Both the position numbers and the translations under genes were made by a program. The notes beneath the pieces were generated by a model, which was not told where the DNA came from, did not search any database, and saw only the letters and a program-made list of their open reading frames with translations. 64,000 bases of DNA from NCBI RefSeq assembly GCF_964355755.1, contig NC_092676.1, positions 19,016,288-19,080,287 of the forward strand, read 5' to 3'. Origin of the DNA: Antedon mediterranea. Lineage: Eukaryota; Echinodermata; Crinoidea; Comatulida; Antedonidae. The number at the start of each line of letters is the position of its first letter. Positions within the stretch are counted from its first letter, which is position 1. This document shows, piece after piece, positions 13,201 through 22,984 of this stretch.

Positions 13201-16200
13201 TCATCATCATCAACATCGTCATCATCATCATCATCATCATCATCATTACCATCATCACCATCATCATCATCACCACAATCACCATGACCCTCCATCATTA
13301 ATCTGCATTTGTGACATGGTGATCCATGATCCATTCATAAAATTCACTTACTAGTAATGGGTAAATTTTCATTCGTTATGAGATGAGACTTCTCCGATGG
13401 GTGTTGCTTAATATCAATGTCCCTATTACTGTGACTATGTCCAGACGCATGGCTATCTCCATGTCCAGACCCATGGCTGTGTCCATGTCCAGACCCATGA
13501 CTATGTCCATGTCCTGTGAAAGAATGTAAATTATCAATTGCCAGACCAAATATCAGTTGTCTTGCTTAAATATTGTAAACTTAATCAAAATAATACTTTT
13601 TATACTGTGATCTACTCTTTGTCGGAATAAATGAAAATATGGTGTTTTTCATTGAACTTAGACCAACTCGGACAGCGTCGTACTGCAAAGCCCAACGATC
13701 GAAACGTCTTGACTCATCGGTGCTGTCTGAGAAACGACACGAGTCGTCTTGCGATAGCGTCGGGCGTAGTTTTTAGGTCGTCACGAGAATTGAACTTTAC
13801 ATTTTCTCCAGATGAGACGACACGTCGGGCCAAGTCACACGACGCTACCTCGAGTTGGTCTTTAAGTGTGAGTCTTGAAGTTGGTACAATGAGTAGCAAA
13901 ATCCCATTATTATTCTATTCAGTATAATTCCAGAATGAAAAAAAAACTAACTTGGGAACACTATTTATTTAAGGTCCCCTTTGAGGAAACACTTAAATCC
14001 CAAAGAATGGTATCCCCCTTTTAAAAAAGATTTATTCATATTATACCGTACCGTGACCATTAAACATAAATAGTCCAATTATATTGATTAGCAGCCCTAC
14101 GGATCCGACACATGCTACCAGCACCGGATCGCTAACTTCTTCAACGTTAAAAATTCTCTGCAACGCTTCGATCAGAATATTGAAACACAATCCAAGAAGA
14201 AAGACGGCATTGACAAGTGCACCTAACACTTCAGACCTCACCCAACCAAACGTATTTTTATCTGTTTTTTTCCTTGATGACATCTAAACGTAATAAACAT
14301 TGACATGAGATTAATGATTATGACGTTTGCTACACACATAAATGTCCTGTTTCGAAGGGAGCTGCTTTGTTAAATAATAATAACTCGTCTAATGAGTCGA
14401 ACGACGCCGTCTTCCGTTCCCTGAATCGGAACAAGTATGAATCTGCTTTAAGATAGGCATAAGGCCTACATTCACGGTACGGAACGACTTTATTTTTCCT
14501 GACGTGTTTTATTTTTCCGCAGACTACCAGACCTCAAATTTCACTCGGAAACCCGTTAACAGTTACTGTAGGCCCCTAATAATATATTCATAATCCATAT
14601 TGATAAGATTTGCATGTAATATAAAATAAGGCTATTCTTTCCTGGTGTTTCAACAAGAGTATTGATAGTATTACATTATGTTCAGTTTACCTTTATTGCC
14701 ACAAACGCTACCACCAGCGCCACAACATCCGAAAGCATGTGGAAAGAGTCAGCAATGAGAGCTATAGAACTTGTATAATATCCTACTGTAATCTCAATGG
14801 TAAAACTAGATTTGAACTCGTCACTACGGACGAGTTAGGTTATCCGCATCGCAAAACCCACGCGCATGACACCTAAGTTAGAATATTGCGCGCAGAAAAA
14901 CGATTATGCCATTGAAAAAATGTTAGTGAGCCCTCTATTGTGTGTCGCGTCTAAGTGTGTACGGTATACACTATATACTGTATACGTACTACATAAATAG
15001 GTGAAAATAAGTGACCAAAGTTATTGACGCATTTGAACATGATGACGTCATCAAAATTTTAAAAATGGTGAATCATGCGAAAGATAATTGATTGATCTAG
15101 ACAATATAAAAAAATTGAGTGAAATGGAATATGGATAAGTGGAGATGCGCTCTGTTAAATTTGACGAGCAAAGACGAAAGAGAAAAAAATCCTATATTTT
15201 ATATTCGGGTGGCCATACGATGATGTCACAATGTCCGGTTAGCCATATCAATGCATGATTAAAGAAAAACAACTCATCTACTTCCAGAATATGTAATTTT
15301 AAAAAAGTTCACCACGTAGTTTAGAATTTATGACTGTTTAAAAAAAGGTCTAATTTTGACGATTTTTTGAAGTTTTTCATCAAAAACACGCGCAAATTAT
15401 CCAATTCTACGTGCTTGTGTGACGTGATTTTAAGTCGAAATTGATTGAAAATTCATAAATTTACTAGAAAAGGCTGAAAAAACAAAAATCAAGCAAAAAA
15501 AAGATGTTTTTGCGCTACGTGCGCACGCGCGCGTAAAAAAATTGCGCACGTGTGGGAATTTTTGAAATGCTCAAAATGACATGAAACGCATAGAAAGTTG
15601 ATTAGAAATTGATTTTTCGCATTTTGAAATTTCAAACGCGCGTGCGCGCGTAACTTTTTGTGAAACATGCCATTTTTAATCCATAGAAAGTTTGCGCATG
15701 ATCTCACTTAAATTTTCACAAAGTTTCAATACAAAACAACTTTTAGTTTTTATTCTATGATCAATCATTGAAATTCATGAAATCGCGCGTAACTTACGCT
15801 GCGCAACTCCAAAATCGTCCAAAAGCTTGGCTGCACATCTACAGCTATAGGTCAATCTTATGACAAAGTTATACAATCTTATGTTGGCCACAAGATAGAG
15901 ATGTGCTGCGAACAAAATTCGGGGAAAGAAAGAAGAATAACATAGAAAAAAAAAAAAAAAAAACTAGATTTGAACTCGTCACTACGGACGAGTTAGGTTA
16001 TCCGCAGCGCAAAAGCCACGTGCACGTCATACGTTAGAATATTGCGCGCAGAAAAACGATTATTCCATTGAAAAAATGTTAGTGCGCTGATCATTTTACG
16101 TCACGTCTAAGTATATACGGTATACACTATATACTGTATACGTACTACATACAGTGCAGAATAGGTGAATATAAGTGACCAAAGTTATTGACGCTTTTGG

Positions 16201-17289
16201 ACATGATGACGTCATCACAATTTTAAAAACGGTATATCATGCGAAAGATAATGGATTGACCTAGACAAAATAAAAAAATTGAGTGAAATGGAATACGGAT
16301 AAGTGGAGATGCGCTCTATTAAATTTGACGAGCTATGACGAAAGAGAAAAAAATCCTGTATTTTATATTCGGGTGGCCATACGATGACGTCACAATGTCC
16401 TGTTAGCCATATCAATGCATGATTCGAGAAAGGTAACTCATCTACTTCCAGAATATGTATTTAAAAATAAGTTCACCACGTAGTTTAGAATTTATGACTG
16501 TTTAAAAAAAGGTCTAAATTTGACGATTTTTTGAAGTTTTTCATCAAAATCACGCGCAAATTATCCAATTCTACGTGCTCGTGTGACGTGATTTTAAGTC
16601 GAAATTGATTGAAAATTTATAAATTTACTAGAAAAGGCTGAAAAAACAAAAATCAAGCAAAAAAAAAATGTTTTTGCGCTACGTGCGCACGCGCGCGTAA
16701 AAAAATTGCACACGCGTGGGAATTTTTGAAATGCTCAAAATGACATGAAACGCGTAGAAAGTTGATTAGAAATTGATTTTTCGCAATTTGAAATTTTAAA
16801 CGCGCGTGCGCGCGTAACTTTCTGTGAAACATGCCATTTTTAATCCATAGAAAGTTTGCGCATAATATGACTTAAATTTTCACAAGGTTTCAATACAAAA
16901 TGACTTTTAGTTTTTATTCTATGATCAATCATTGAAATTCATGAAATTGCGCGTAACTTACGCTGCGCAACTCCAAAATCGTCCAAAAGCTTGGCTGCAC
17001 ATCTACAGCTATAGGTCAACCTTATGACAAAGTTATACAATCTTATGTTGGCCACAAGATAGAGATGTGCTGCGAACAAAATTCGGGGAAAGAAAGAAGA
17101 ATAACATAGAAAAAAAAAAAAAAAAAAAAAAAAGATCCTGACAATAACAAGAGGTTATCCGCCAAGTGCGGATAACCAAAAAAAAAAAAAGATCCTGACA
17201 ATAACAAGGGGTTATCCGCCAAGTGCGGATAACCAATAAATGAAACACAACGTCATCATACACAAGATTCGGCATATTTTTCCATCCAT
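10246..17289 (-). CDS. SLC30A1: ZnT1-like zinc transporter (SLC30/CDF family)
   Basis: A cation-diffusion-facilitator transporter that exports zinc across membranes. Exons (minus, 5' to 3'): 17289-17234, 14805-14691, 14283-14052, 13513-13352, 12729-12544, 12439-12357, 11549-11364, 10902-10771 and a tentative last exon 10302-10246. They total 1209 nt, giving 402 residues with every phase consistent. Visible motifs: MDGKICRILCMMTLCFIY (TM1), DSFHMLSD (TM2, with zinc-site H41 and D45), KNTFGWVRSEVLGALVNAVF, a His-rich loop of HGHSHGSGHG type (about 135-155), NMKGVFLHIMGDAL (TM5, with H202 and D206), HEFHVWQLSGD, NGIHSYTIQPEF, and a Cys-rich tail (CAIGC, CGDKKCC). Histidine in both HxxxD sites favours ZnT1 over the ZnT10 type, which has Asn in TM2. 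Exon 1 and exon 2 are separated by a repetitive element. The last exon is weakly supported: without it, exon 8 reads on to another stop about 70 nt further. Confidence 0.9.
10505..10706. mobile_element. MITE family B variant with different interior
   Basis: Ends GCGTGGTTCCCACTAC and CTAGTGGGAACCACGC are good inverted repeats. The centre lacks the CCAATCACAAGCG boxes and instead carries unrelated DNA of about 130 bp. Confidence 0.7.
10935..11172. repeat. Minisatellite in ZnT intron
   Basis: Imperfect tandem copies built from AAGAACATAGTgCGAATA and AAGAAAATAGTACGAATAC, alternating at roughly 18-20 bp. It lies in the intron before ZnT exon 8. Open frames across it on the minus strand are repeat artefacts. 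Confidence 0.8.
12191..12330. mobile_element. MITE family A copy
   Basis: Facing TACACACTATCAAATTAG and AAAGTTTGATAGTGTGGACA ends with the palindromic GTGCCCAAATATAA / CCATATATGGGCACATCACA core. It ends about 27 bp before ZnT exon 6. Confidence 0.8.
12866..13016. mobile_element. Two tandem left ends of MITE family B
   Basis: TTAAAGATTGGTTCCCAGTA at about 12857 and TTAAAGCTTGGTTCCCACTA at about 12932 are each followed by ACGCAaGACGCAAAGAcGTAA and GACGGTAATTTAAAG-like DNA. They form a direct repeat of about 77 bp, and no right ends are present. Confidence 0.6.
13090..13290. repeat. CAT/CAC trinucleotide array in ZnT intron
   Basis: About 200 bp of near-pure CATCAT, CAACAT, CGTCAT and CACCAT triplets. 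All long reading frames across it (poly-His, poly-Met or poly-Asp) follow from the repeat and are not genes. Confidence 0.9.
14806..17236 (-). mobile_element. Composite repeat acting as candidate element-derived intron
   Basis: The whole intron between ZnT exons 1 and 2 is repetitive. On the plus strand it has: a unit of about 1.15 kb (14806-about 15940); a poly(A) run; a second, highly similar copy of the unit (from CTAGATTTGAACTCG at about 15963); poly(A) again; then two copies (about 17135-17180 and 17191-17234) of a segment starting GATCCTGACAATAACAAG and ending in a perfect 10-bp stem hairpin (GGTTATCCGC, loop CAAGT, GCGGATAACC). Each long unit starts with another perfect hairpin (AACTCGTC, loop ACTACG, GACGAGTT). 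Read on the minus strand, the element begins GGTTATCC and ends AAATCTAG, so GT and AG lie at its very ends. Flanking DNA is AAAA on one side and AATAAA on the other. Confidence 0.8.
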
Positions 17290-18380
17290 TGTATAAAAGT
17301 ATCACAATTGTATTCTAGGATAAAATAACGTCGATATTTCTCACTCTTATCAGTCCTAATAATGTGAATCCTCAGTACAAAAAAACAAAAATATATGATC
17401 CTGTATTTTATCTACTTCAAAGATCGCCGTTTTTATATCAGTCTTATAACACGTGTGCAAAACTTAATATTATAAGTTTTGCACACGTACTAATCAGCGA
17501 ACGCTACAGGTCTACTACAATATACACAATATGGTCTCGATGACTGATTTCGAAGTGTGTAGAGTGACTGTGCGTAAAGATAACCTGCAATCTTGAAAGT
17601 CAATCACTGTACGTTTGTACTAACATTTTATAACTATCATCATTGTAACAGTAATCGTTAATTATAGTATAGTATTAATTAGGTAGGTAGGTCGACCAAT
17701 AGCTGTTTCAATAACAATATATTTTTATTTGTTTTTGCTTGATTCATGCATTTGAATTGATTCACTTTAGGCAGCTTATATAAACGGTTTAAAATGGAAA
17801 AATAGTAGTTAGGCGTATGTGCATAACAGAAGAAAAAAAAATACACGATCTTCTTTTCTTCAAAACAAATGAATTGCCTACAGTCTATCTTTGTCTTTCT
17901 TTTTTTTAAATCAAAACCTTTAGCCTATGGTTTTTTTATCTATCTATTTTCCCCCATATCTTTTCGGTAAATTTCGAGTCTTCAGCTCTTTATATGAACA
18001 ATGGAAAGTCTTATAGAGCTATAAAATTATGACGTCAGCTAAAATAAGCCACAAACCACACGTCAGGCAGTAATTGCGCTGTGTTCTTGAGCGCGTATCG
18101 ATGGTTTCCAAGAGCTGTCAATATAGTGTGGTTCCATTGGTTAGTTTCGTGCGTACAATAGAACGTCGCACCTATTGTTATGTTACGTCATAAAATATTC
18201 GAATATATCTAACGAACATTCCAAATTTGAAGTGAGAATTGTAAATTCTTTCAATCGGTGAACAGTGATTTTAAATTGCTCTTCATTAAAACGAAATAAA
18301 ACGCTTTTACTGTACAAATTCAGTTTGGAAATACTATACATCTATTTCTTATTAAATTTGCTACATTTACATCGTCTGCT
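17290..18380. promoter_or_regulatory. Divergent intergenic region between ZnT and cyclin genes
   Basis: About 1.1 kb between two divergent start codons, so both promoters should lie here. Sequence hints are a perfect CRE-like TGACGTCA at 18030-18037 and an inverted CCAAT (ATTGG) at about 18136-18140, both upstream of the cyclin start. A 15-bp-arm palindrome (CGTGTGCAAAACTTA facing TAAGTTTTGCACACG) lies at 17452-17488. No TATA box is clearly placed. Promoter function is inference. Confidence 0.4.
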
Positions 18381-19808
18381 ATGGCAAAGTTGATATTTAA
18401 AAGAAGATTTAATGCTTCTTTGGATGTAGCCCGGAATACGGTGAGACCAAATGAGTATCCCGCCGCTAAGTACGCTAGGTTCCTCCACCAAGTGGGGAAT
18501 AAAAGGGCAAGAAACAGGGGGTGTCCCTATGTCAGAAAGAATGCTATTGCTAAGTCAACTTGTAAGTTACAAGAATTAGATAGGCCTACACTTAAAAAAT
18601 CAGAAAAAAAATCAGCTAATAATATCAATAATTATTATGATTTAAATCAAGACGTTAACTGTATTATTAATAGGCCTACACCATGTGAAGACCAAATAGT
18701 TTCTCCAAATACAAACTTAGTTACACCTATCATAATAAGTAGTAGGCCTAGGCCTAGTACTAGCAGTAGTAGTGCCGGTAGCATTATGCCTGGTAGTAGT
18801 AACAGTAGTAGTGCCGGTAGTAGCCCTATGCCTGCTAGTAGTAGCAGTAGTAGTGGCACCTTAACTAGTAGTAGTAGTACTAGTAGTAGTAGTAGTAGCA
18901 GTAGCAGAAGCAGCAGCAGCAGTAGTAGTAGTAATAGTAGTAACAACAGTGATTGTAGTAGTAGCAGCAGTAGGCCTAGTAGTAGTAATGACAGTGATAT
19001 GTCAATTAGTAGCAACAGTTGTGGTAGCATAGGAGAACATTCTAGTAGTAGGCCTAATAGCAGCACTGTTGTAGTAGTAGGCAATGGTGATGTTTTGTTT
19101 CATTTCTCAGGTAGTGATAACAATTCTAACGATAATATTTCAAATGAAAACTATGAGCTTGAATCTAACAAAGAATATTTTAATTCATTAATTGATCGTG
19201 AAAAAATATCTGAAAATCCATGGGCACAATTTGAATCACCATCAGTCAAAGATCATATGGTAGATTTTTTATGTAATATTCGATCTGAACTCATTCGTTA
19301 TGAATACATAATCGATTATGATATAGTTCATCGCAGCCTTACAATTTTAGAAAATGTACTAAACTGTTATAATACAGCATTTAAACTTGGAGATCTGGAG
19401 GAATTGGCAATTGCATCATTTTGCCTGGCATTGAAATGTGCTGAACGATACCAATCTAAACACATCATTCCTTATGCATGTGATCGCCTTCAGAATCTTG
19501 GCTACTTTAATCCTAAAAAAATAGCACAAATAGAATTCAAAATATTACAAATAGTAAACTTTAATATCAATAGTGTCACGTGTCTTGATTTTGTTCATAT
19601 TTATTGTGATATTGCTATCAGTAAAGCTACAACCAACAATAACAAACGAAGAATAGAAAGAGTGAGACACGAATCTGTAGAATATTTGATTATGAATAAA
19701 ATATCTCTTACAACAGTAAAGCCATCCGCAATAGCATACTTAGTAATTAACGCCATTGTGGAGAAACTAGAAATAAGTAGAGAACTATTTTTTTTGGGAG
19801 AATATTGA
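18381..19808 (+). CDS. Intronless cyclin-box protein with serine-rich tract
   Basis: Single-exon 475-residue protein. Start context is CTGCTATGG. Residues about 125-230 are a low-complexity Ser/Asn tract encoded by AGT/AGC runs. From about 270 a divergent cyclin fold follows: NPWAQFE, VKDHMVDFLCNIRSEL (the MRxxLxDWL position of mitotic cyclins), ALKCAERY (the ASKYEE position, Lys and Glu kept) and IEFKILQIVNFNINSVT (the MExxILxxLxF position). A shortened cyclin C-terminal fold then ends at LFFLGEY. Cyclins bind and activate CDKs. The charged helix-1 and helix-3 contact positions are partly kept, so CDK binding is plausible but unproven. The closest type is A/B-like. Absence of introns suggests a retrogene or a lineage-specific copy. 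It could be an oocyte or embryonic cyclin, but nothing here shows that. Confidence 0.75.
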   Translation: MAKLIFKRRFNASLDVARNTVRPNEYPAAKYARFLHQVGNKRARNRGCPYVRKNAIAKSTCKLQELDRPTLKKSEKKSANNINNYYDLNQDVNCIINRPTPCEDQIVSPNTNLVTPIIISSRPRPSTSSSSAGSIMPGSSNSSSAGSSPMPASSSSSSGTLTSSSSTSSSSSSSSRSSSSSSSSNSSNNSDCSSSSSRPSSSNDSDMSISSNSCGSIGEHSSSRPNSSTVVVVGNGDVLFHFSGSDNNSNDNISNENYELESNKEYFNSLIDREKISENPWAQFESPSVKDHMVDFLCNIRSELIRYEYIIDYDIVHRSLTILENVLNCYNTAFKLGDLEELAIASFCLALKCAERYQSKHIIPYACDRLQNLGYFNPKKIAQIEFKILQIVNFNINSVTCLDFVHIYCDIAISKATTNNNKRRIERVRHESVEYLIMNKISLTTVKPSAIAYLVINAIVEKLEISRELFFLGEY

Positions 19809-20954
19809 AGATAGGTGTTAAAATAAGTTTAAGACAGATTAAACATAAGTTTAAGACAACACAATATACGTTAAGACAAAATAAGGTGCTTAAGATAAAG
19901 TTGTATAATATACTAAATATTGTTTGCTAAGACGTAAATTAATGAGAACCAATTTATATAAAATGTAGATGGATTAAAATGTAGAAATAAGAATTTTTAA
20001 ATTATTTCAATATTTAAAAAATGTTTTTACTTAAATAAAAAGATGTTAATATAAAAAAATATTATTATCATAAAAGAATACGGAATGATAAATGATAATA
20101 ATCAGAATATGCCTAGTGAATGTAAATAGATTATAATGATAATAATGATTAAAATAAGATAGTTGTTAAAGTAATATTTCTTTCTCAGTTAATTTAAGTT
20201 GTTGAGCAATACAAAAAATGGAATAGTTAAGATAATGTAAAAATAGGTTAGTAAGAAATACAAATTAAAATCATTAAAATAGATTATCATTGTAGTGTTA
20301 ATAATAAGTAATTTTTAACAATTTTTCTTTGGTTAAGTTATTGAGCTTTAGTAGTAAGAGGAACAAAAAAAGAACAAAAAAAAAAAACATCCCAGTCTGA
20401 AGTCGGAGATGCTACCTCATCGTGGTAGACTGGTGTCAACATCATTGGTGAAACATGGTACCAGTGATGGCTAACAGCATCACGCATTTTTGCCGAAAAG
20501 CGATGTGATTTCATCTACTATAATAGTAGGCCACAGAATGAATGGTTTTTTAGTATTTTCGTAACTTTTCGTTTTTGTAATTACCTGTATTTTGTATTAA
20601 AAAAAACCGGTATACATTACTAAAACCAGAGAAATCTTCCCTGGTACAACGAAGAAACCACTAGTGGTACCTATTAGAAAGCCTACTTTACCTCAAACAG
20701 TATATGATGATCCTTATTTATTTGAATGTTAACTTTTGTAACTACTGTGACGACACACGTTAAAAACACATTAAAGATAATCTTAATTATGAAAACTAAT
20801 TAATAAATCTGATCTGAAACTGATTTAAATTGCATATAATAATATTGCAGTTCAAATTTGATTTTTCTTTTGTAATGATGTTGAGAATAGACATAATGTC
20901 AATTATTGTCTAAATTATAACGTCTATAGGCTAACCGCGTTTGACCGACTATTA
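19809..20954. other. Convergent 3' region of cyclin and sulfotransferase genes
   Basis: Very AT-rich DNA with several AATAAA-like signals (for example near 20034), probably 3' UTR of the cyclin gene. A GC-richer, structured block follows an A-run at 20376-20387 and is listed separately. No further coding exon was seen. Confidence 0.5.
20388..20525. other. Structured block ending in oligo(A)/oligo(T)
   Basis: Three potential stems lie close together: CCAGTCT (20392-20398) with AGACTGG (20427-20433); an inner CTACC with GGTAG; and CATCATTGGT (20440-20449) with ACCAGTGATG (20460-20469) closing a 10-base loop. Read on the minus strand, the block is followed by a run of about 12 T, as a Pol III transcript would be. 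No known RNA family was recognised. It could equally be the end of a retroposon. Confidence 0.35.
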
Positions 20955-21851
20955 TCATTGCTTTTCTGCACGCAGGCGAAGCGCGTACATTTTCTCATAA
21001 TACGGCATAGATGCGTCAACACATACTTTTACATCTTCTGGTAGATCGGCTCGATCTGCTGCAGGAGAAGATTTGTAAAAATTCTGACTTGCAAAAGCGT
21101 CAGCAAAATAACCACATAACTGGTTGCCTTGCATAAAAATTTCAGAAAACTTCCAATTCTTCACCACACCATCTCCCGCATTCCAACTCAACAGTTCGTC
21201 TTTATACTGAATACCTGTGTGTTTGCAAAACTGTTTTAAGATAAACTCAGGGTTTTCTAAAAGATCATCGGAATCTATGATCATTGGGTTAGGCTCGATT
21301 CCAGTTTTTACAAGATGCTCGTAGAGTTGGACACTTTCCCCGAAAAAATAATTTTCTGGAAGCATATTATTTCCTTTGCTTTCCAACGAAAATTCAGTAG
21401 AATGTACCTTTCCCAATTTGTCCAATACTTTTTTCCAAGATGTAAACACTTTTATAGGATTTCGAATCAAGAATGCATGACGGTAGCCTTCTGGCAACAT
21501 ATGTAGCTTCCATGCGATACCGTATGCCATATCTTTGACAAATACAACTTTCTTGCCTTGATATTCGGCCTCCAGAAGATTCTCTTTTGTAAACTTGTAT
21601 GTCGCCTTGTTTGTATCCCAACCAGCGTCAAATCCCAAGTCAACCTTAGTTGTTTTAGCTATAATTTTTTCTTCGTTTTCTGCGAAACTTTCTAATGGCT
21701 GCTTCATCTCTGGTCCAAAGATGTACGCGGACACGTATGGTTCATTTATGATTTGCACGTCATCAAGGTTACTCATGCATTTTTCAAATGCAGTTGACAC
21801 CGTACGAGGAATGCACCAAAGAATAACACGAACTTGCTTGTTATCAGCCAT
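20955..21851 (-). CDS. P-loop sulfotransferase-like protein
   Basis: A 298-residue protein of the cytosolic sulfotransferase-like P-loop family, of the kind often named branched-chain-aminotransferase-like in databases. Near the N-terminus, IPRTVSTAFEKCM fits the PAPS 5'-phosphosulfate loop (PRTxST). At about 140, FLIRNPIKVFTSW fits the 3'-phosphate-binding RNP/RDP segment. DSDDLLENPEFILKQFCKHTG and NWK further on are also typical. I start it at MADNKQ (21851) because TATGTTACAG just upstream on the minus strand looks like a splice acceptor for a 5' UTR intron; an upstream in-frame Met would add 32 residues. There is no signal peptide from that start, so it is probably cytosolic. The substrate is unknown. 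A decayed partial copy lies upstream at 22453-22545. Confidence 0.85.
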   Translation of the reverse strand: MADNKQVRVILWCIPRTVSTAFEKCMSNLDDVQIINEPYVSAYIFGPEMKQPLESFAENEEKIIAKTTKVDLGFDAGWDTNKATYKFTKENLLEAEYQGKKVVFVKDMAYGIAWKLHMLPEGYRHAFLIRNPIKVFTSWKKVLDKLGKVHSTEFSLESKGNNMLPENYFFGESVQLYEHLVKTGIEPNPMIIDSDDLLENPEFILKQFCKHTGIQYKDELLSWNAGDGVVKNWKFSEIFMQGNQLCGYFADAFASQNFYKSSPAADRADLPEDVKVCVDASMPYYEKMYALRLRAEKQ

Positions 21852-22284
21852 GTTGTATCTGTAACATACAATGAAACACAGTAGTACTAGCAGGCCTAAT
21901 CGTTTGGTGGTGTCGAAATCCTTGCGTAAGAAAAATAATAATATCATAGTAAATAAAACAATTATATTACCTGTATTCTGTGCTCAATTATTAAGTATCT
22001 TGAATAAAAGTTAGAAATTAGAATAGGGCTATAGGCCTACAACTTCCCGGCTACTCACCTATATTTTTTATTGGGATATTGGCTTAATACCAGATAAAAG
22101 TAAGTAAATCAACAAAGTCAAACACACACACACACACACCCGAATGAACTTAAGACTTAATAGATACGCAATCAGCCAATTAGGTATACCAATATCCAAT
22201 GTGATGATAAAATAACAGATAACATCCATGATTTTTTTAATGATAATTTTTATTTGAATCTTCACTTTTTAAACTACACGATAA

Positions 22285-22545
22285 CACGATAAAAACAGGA
22301 ATTCAACCAATTAAAGATAATCTTAATAATAATTCAATTTATTTATCATGCTTTTAATTACATACAATTACACAAACATTATTACTTTTGTACGACATAA
22401 TGTCTACCATAATGTAGGCCTATTATAATGTCTAGTCAAACAAGACTAATATTGCTTTTCTGGAAGCAGAAAATACACGTAGGCTTACAGACGTGTATAC
22501 GGCATTGATGCGCCAGCAGATGTTCTTGCAGATGGCATGGTGGGT
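22285..22545 (-). pseudogene. Decayed partial duplicate of sulfotransferase 3' end
   Basis: On the plus strand, ATTGCTTTTCTG at about 22453, then GGCATtGATGCGcCA and the following bases, align with 20958-21050, the last codons of the neighbouring gene (ASMPY and the terminal EKQ remain readable). Flanking 3' UTR also matches: AAAGATAATCTTAAT near 22313 and GACATAATGTC near 22394 correspond to 20773 and 20890. The copy has an in-frame stop and frame shifts, and lacks the N-terminal domain. It is a dead tandem duplicate. Confidence 0.7.
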
Positions 22546-22984
22546 TTTAAGTGGAAGATTGAAACATTGAATTATTCGTATTTGTTCTTTATTATTTTAT
22601 AGGTCTACGGTAAAATGTGTTTTTCCGATTGATAGGTCTTTCGGTGAAAGTATACACATTCTTAATTATCTTAAAATGTTAAAAACCTTTTTCTATTAAA
22701 GTAAAGTTGAGAATGTCTCGGAAGTTTTTTTGTTTTTAGAAGAAACGCATGATATCATGGTTCTTCCATGGCATTACTCTGTCAGAGCCATACAAAAATA
22801 TGGCTCTGTACTCTGTTTATATATAGCGCCCTCTATTACATACTTCTTCTTGTTGTTGTTGCGCGGTTTCTTTAAAACTTTTCAGACGACACGCGCGACT
22901 ATAAACTCTATCCTCACACACCAACACCACGCACTCATTCTAACAACATTTTTAGGTGTATAAATAAATATTCTGCTTCTTTAA

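Noticed and set aside
13025-13354. Poly-His, poly-Met and poly-Asp frames over a CAT array
   Set aside because: All six frames stay open because the DNA is a triplet repeat inside a ZnT intron. The real His-rich ZnT loop is the neighbouring exon 13352-13513.
14041-14283. Stand-alone small membrane protein
   Set aside because: It is exon 3 of the ZnT gene. The apparent start Met follows a splice acceptor.
14806-17236. Helitron origin for the ZnT intron element
   Set aside because: A 3' hairpin exists but there is no CTRR end, no TC start and no insertion between A and T of an AT site that I can show.
17033-17305. Minus-strand 90-residue frame starting MILLYNGWKN
   Set aside because: It reads the repeat hairpins and poly(T). 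The genuine coding use of this stretch is the other frame, starting MDGKICR at 17289, which matches ZnT TM1.
18647-19084. Minus-strand leucine-rich frame
   Set aside because: It is the shadow of the AGT serine tract of the cyclin gene.
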